Source: Candidatus Omnitrophota bacterium (GTDB lineage Bacteria > Omnitrophota > Gorgyraeia > Aquiviventales > Aquiviventaceae). From it: a stretch of 8,267 bases of DNA. Shown here piece by piece: positions 6,139 to 8,267 of the stretch. The position numbers were made by a program, and so were the translations under genes. The stretch spans positions 1 through 8,267 of the forward strand of contig JACQHS010000108.1 in the NCBI GenBank assembly GCA_016198915.1, read 5' to 3'. The notes below the pieces were generated by a model. That model did no database searches and was not told the DNA's origin. It was given only the letters and a program-made list of their open reading frames with translations. Position 1 is the stretch's first letter. Every line of letters starts with the position of its first letter.

Positions 6139-6158
6139 GTCCCGCCCGCAGGCGGGAC
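6139..6158. repeat. Perfect hairpin before the rhomboid ribosome-binding site
   Basis: GTCCCGCC and GGCGGGAC form an 8-bp perfect stem with loop CGCA. In the minus-strand mRNA it ends 5 nt before the purine-rich site ahead of the rhomboid ATG. The inner seven pairs equal those of the hairpin at 2217-2235. There is no T-run, so it is not a standard terminator. Confidence 0.6.
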
Positions 6159-6190
6159 CCGCGGCGGGCGGCTCAGTTACCGTCAATCCC

Positions 6191-6263
6191 TCCCACCCGC
6201 CGCGACCGCAGCGACTGACACGGAGGGCTTCCCGTCTGTCGCTGCGACCGGCAGGGGGTGGGA
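6191..6263. repeat. Long imperfect hairpin between lpxI and the rhomboid gene
   Basis: Three stacked stems are visible: TCCCACCC (6191-6198) with GGGTGGGA (6256-6263), GCCG (6199-6202) with CGGC (6249-6252), and CGCAGCGAC (6207-6215) with GTCGCTGCG (6238-6246). That gives 21 pairs with one 3-nt bulge and one small internal loop; the 22-nt top can pair partly too (ACACGG with CCGTCT, one mismatch). It may be a regulatory leader structure or a dispersed palindromic element. Confidence 0.6.
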
Positions 6264-6291
6264 TCATGAGGACTCCGCAGGATCGAACCGC

Positions 6292-7137
6292 TCAGGCGTC
6301 GGCAGGCGGCGCAACACCCACAAGGCAAAGGTTGGACGCGTTGGCGCGCTCCACAAGGGCGTCCCGATCCAGGAGGAGGGTGACATGCGCTTGCACGGCG
6401 AGGCAGGAGACGCCGGCCTGGACGAGTGTTGCGATCGTCTCCAACCCGATCACCGGAAGATCAAACCGGCGGTCTTGGGACGGGGAGGCGGCTTTCACCA
6501 CGACGAGGCCGCAGCCAACCAGCGCGTGAGCCCGTTGAATGGCCGCGTCGGTGCCCTCGAGCGCTTCCACCGCGATCACAACCCGGTGCTTGACCACTAC
6601 GGTCTGCCCGATATCGAGCGCAGCCATCGCTCGTGCGGCACGAAATCCCACGTCGATGTCGGAGGTTTCGCCGGGCGTCGGAACTCGCGCGGTCACCGCC
6701 CCGCTCGGACAGAGCGCGTCGCGAAGAAACGTGGAGGAATCCAGGAGCGTGATGCCTTCTTGGGCCAAGAGGGCGGCGATCTCACCGAGGAGGCGATTCA
6801 CCGAGGCATCGGGGGCGCGCTGCACGACGGCGCGCGCCGCCGCATCAAAGGCAGGCCGATCGCGCAGGAGAATCTCTTTGGTGACTTTCCCGGCCATGAT
6901 GACGCGCCGCACCTCATGGGACTTGAGCCGCTCGATCAGCCGGCCGAGCTCGCCCACGGCAACTTCTTCATACGCATCAACCTGTCCCGCCAGCGAGGCA
7001 TCAGCCCACCCTTGGAGGCCAAGGACAATCACCTGGCAGCCCTGGCGCTTCCCTTCCCGCGCGACATGGAAGGGGAAGCGGCCGGCGCCCGCAATGATCG
7101 CGATGCGGGAGGTGGCGGCGGGGGCGGACGCGCACAT
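6292..7137 (-). CDS. lpxI: UDP-2,3-diacylglucosamine diphosphatase LpxI
   Basis: This gene encodes the DUF1009-family enzyme that hydrolyses UDP-2,3-diacylglucosamine to lipid X (2,3-diacylglucosamine 1-phosphate) plus UMP, the lipid A step done by LpxH in E. coli. Visible family marks are the N-terminal RIAIIAGAGRFPFHVA, VRRVIMAGKVTKE, the VNRLLGEIAALLAQEGI helix region, VEALEGTDAAI and, near the C-terminus, VKAASPSQDRRFDLPVIG. Those acidic residues lie in the region implicated in catalysis in the Caulobacter enzyme. The ATG at 7137 gives 281 residues, the usual length. A GTG at 7167 would add ten and overlap lpxA by 13 nt; neither has a good Shine-Dalgarno. It directly follows lpxA, as in many Gram-negative phyla that lack LpxH. 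Confidence 0.93.
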   Translation of the reverse strand: MCASAPAATSRIAIIAGAGRFPFHVAREGKRQGCQVIVLGLQGWADASLAGQVDAYEEVAVGELGRLIERLKSHEVRRVIMAGKVTKEILLRDRPAFDAAARAVVQRAPDASVNRLLGEIAALLAQEGITLLDSSTFLRDALCPSGAVTARVPTPGETSDIDVGFRAARAMAALDIGQTVVVKHRVVIAVEALEGTDAAIQRAHALVGCGLVVVKAASPSQDRRFDLPVIGLETIATLVQAGVSCLAVQAHVTLLLDRDALVERANASNLCLVGVAPPADA

Positions 7138-7154
7138 CGGCGACTGACGAACGG

Positions 7155-8003
7155 CTACGCGCGGCACACGCCGCGCTTCGATTGGCGGATGAACTCCAGC
7201 AGATGCTGCAGCTCGGCGCAGGCCGACGTCGCGCCGACCTCCTGGACCACCTGCTCGAGGGCGTGGCTCATGGAGAGCTTGGAGTGGAACAAGATGCGAA
7301 AGACGTGATGCAGCGCGCGCCGATTCTCCTCAGACATCCCGGCGCGGCGCAGTCCCTCGCTGTTCACCCCGAACACCTTGGCGGGATAGCCGACGCACGT
7401 CGCATAAGGCGGAACGTCCTGGATCACCCGGGAACAGCCGCCAACGATCGAGAGGGTGCCGATGCGCACGAACTGGTGGACGCCCACCAGGCCGCCGATG
7501 ACGGCGCGATCCTCAATGGTGATGTGACCGGCCAGGGCGACGCTGTTCGCCAGCACGACACGGTCCCCGAGCAGGCAGTCATGGGCCACGTGCGCATACG
7601 CCATGAAGAGCCCGTCCGAGCCGATGACCGTTTTGCCGCCGCCGCCTTCGGTGCCCGGGTTGATCGTCACGTACTCGCGGATCTTATTGCGATCCCCGAT
7701 CAGGAGCACGGTGTCCTCCCCGCGGTACTTCAAGTCCTGCGGGATGCTCCCGATCACCGCACCCGTAAACACCTGGTTGTCGCGGCCGAGGGTCGTGCGG
7801 CCGTCGATCACGCAGTGGGCTCCGATCACGGTTCCGCTGCCGATCGTCACGTACTCCCCGATGACGGCGTAGGGTCCGACGGCAACGCCGGCCTCCAGCC
7901 GCGCCTTCGGATGCACGATCGCCGTCGGATGGATGCGGCCGACGGCCTGAGCCTCCGCCTTCGGACGCAGGGGCCGCTGAGGCATCGAGGGCGCGGTGCG
8001 CAT
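7155..8003 (-). CDS. lpxA: Acyl-ACP--UDP-N-acetylglucosamine O-acyltransferase
   Basis: This is the first enzyme of lipid A synthesis: it transfers a hydroxyacyl chain from ACP to the 3-OH of UDP-GlcNAc in the cytoplasm. The 282-residue protein is a left-handed beta-helix made of hexapeptide repeats (IHPTAIVHPKARLEAGV onwards). AHVAHDC holds the counterpart of catalytic His125 of E. coli LpxA, and LAGH and VHQF carry further conserved His residues. VGGCSRVIQDVPPY and GVNSEGLRRAGM mark the end of the helix and the C-terminal helical domain. Compared with most LpxA proteins, the first 23 residues before IHPTAIV are an unconserved extension; an ATG six codons in shortens it only slightly. AGGG, overlapping the fabZ stop, lies 6 nt before the ATG. 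It starts 8 nt after fabZ. Confidence 0.96.
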   Translation of the reverse strand: MRTAPSMPQRPLRPKAEAQAVGRIHPTAIVHPKARLEAGVAVGPYAVIGEYVTIGSGTVIGAHCVIDGRTTLGRDNQVFTGAVIGSIPQDLKYRGEDTVLLIGDRNKIREYVTINPGTEGGGGKTVIGSDGLFMAYAHVAHDCLLGDRVVLANSVALAGHITIEDRAVIGGLVGVHQFVRIGTLSIVGGCSRVIQDVPPYATCVGYPAKVFGVNSEGLRRAGMSEENRRALHHVFRILFHSKLSMSHALEQVVQEVGATSACAELQHLLEFIRQSKRGVCRA

Positions 8004-8011
8004 GAACGGCC

Positions 8012-8267
8012 CTACTCCACCACGGCAAACATCAGTTCCCCCTCACACACGACTTTGCCATCCACCAGCACGCGGCCGACGACCTGTCCGGTGCGGGACC
8101 GCAGTTTGCCCAATTCGGCTTCGATGATGAGCTGGTCGCCGGGCACGACGGGTTTGCGGAAATTGACCTTGTCCACCGCCATGAAATAGGCGAGCTTGCC
8201 TCGGTTTTCAGGCTTATTCATCATGATGATCCCGCCGACCTGCGCCATCGCCTCGACGAGCAGCACC
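8012..8267 (-). CDS. fabZ: 3-hydroxyacyl-[ACP] dehydratase FabZ, N-terminus cut by window edge
   Basis: This hotdog-fold enzyme dehydrates 3-hydroxyacyl-ACP in the cytoplasmic fatty acid cycle. The 84-85 codons in the window are the C-terminal part of a protein that is usually 140-150 residues long. The VLLVEAMAQVGG stretch carries the conserved active-site Glu, followed by FMAVDKVNFRKPVVPGDQL and the closing strands ending in GELMFAVVE. The catalytic His motif lies upstream, outside the window. The cluster order fabZ-lpxA-lpxI is widespread and fits competition for the same hydroxyacyl-ACP pool. It could also be the tail of an LpxC-FabZ fusion, which the window cannot exclude. Confidence 0.94.
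   Translation of the reverse strand, partial: VLLVEAMAQVGGIIMMNKPENRGKLAYFMAVDKVNFRKPVVPGDQLIIEAELGKLRSRTGQVVGRVLVDGKVVCEGELMFAVVE

Larger units (their letters stand above)
6121..6264 (-). promoter_or_regulatory. Long-range inverted repeat covering rhomboid RBS and start codon
   Basis: In the minus-strand mRNA, CAGGGGGUGGGAU (6133 to 6121) contains the Shine-Dalgarno-like purines and the first two bases of the rhomboid ATG. Upstream, AUCCCACCCCCUG (6264 to 6252) is its perfect 13-nt complement. Pairing would hide the ribosome-binding site. The upstream arm can instead join a local 21-bp hairpin (6191-6263), freeing the site. The pairing is read directly; its regulatory use is inferred. Confidence 0.45.

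Noticed and set aside
6139..6158. Intrinsic terminator of the fabZ-lpxA-lpxI transcript
   Set aside because: The stem is strong but is followed by GCAGCCAGGGGG rather than a T-run in the minus-strand direction, and it lies just before the rhomboid ribosome-binding site.
6121..6291. Known riboswitch or small RNA gene in the lpxI-rhomboid gap
   Set aside because: I could not match any known riboswitch core motif or RNA family; only the base-pairing pattern is supported, so no class is named.
6058..7308. Long plus-strand open frame of 416 codons opposite lpxI and the lpxI-rhomboid gap
   Set aside because: Its translation is rich in Gly, Arg and His with no recognisable domain; it runs antisense to the clearly conserved lpxI gene. 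Such shadows are expected in GC-rich DNA.
7182..8189. Long plus-strand open frame of 335 codons opposite lpxA and fabZ
   Set aside because: It is antisense to two well-conserved genes and has no motif or start signal of its own.

Overview
The window reads as chromosomal DNA from a GC-rich Gram-negative bacterium. Lipid A genes (lpxA, lpxI) imply an outer membrane. The gene mix does not fix the phylum. An uncultured or deep-branching lineage is plausible, but that is inference. No rRNA, tRNA, CRISPR array, transposase or phage gene is visible. Ten of the eleven genes lie on the minus strand; only the inositol-monophosphatase-family gene is on the plus strand.

Layout by position: (i) 1-1221, minus: glycerol kinase glpK, its C-terminus cut by the window edge. 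(ii) 1293-2686, minus: a three-gene unit transcribed as HAMP membrane protein A, a prepilin-like pseudopilin, then HAMP membrane protein B. The two HAMP proteins are paralogues with no output domain. (iii) 2754-3584, plus: inositol-1-monophosphatase family gene, divergent from the HAMP unit and overlapping the next gene tail to tail by 76 bp. (iv) 3509-4216, minus: LOG/TIGR00730-type nucleotide phosphoribohydrolase-like gene. (v) 4279-6122, minus: rhomboid protease and a 4Fe-4S RlmC/RlmD-type rRNA uracil-C5 methyltransferase, joined by an ATGA overlap. (vi) 6292-8267, minus: fabZ (5' end cut by the window edge), lpxA and lpxI, a compact lipid A/fatty acid cluster.

The genes are tightly packed, and no stretch above 300 bp lacks a gene. 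The most structured non-coding stretch is the 169 bp between lpxI and the rhomboid gene. It can fold into a 21-bp hairpin, or into an alternative 13-bp pairing that covers the rhomboid ribosome-binding site and start codon. A second structured spot lies between HAMP A and the pseudopilin, whose gene has no ordinary start codon. Three genes (glpK, the IMPase gene, the LOG gene) have a -10-like box only 6-7 nt before the ATG and no Shine-Dalgarno, the layout expected for leaderless mRNAs.

Functionally, FabZ, LpxA and LpxI serve hydroxyacyl-ACP and lipid A synthesis. The rhomboid and rRNA methyltransferase genes form a separate coupled pair. GlpK, the IMPase and the LOG protein look like independent single-gene housekeeping units. 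The HAMP-pseudopilin-HAMP unit is the least understood part.
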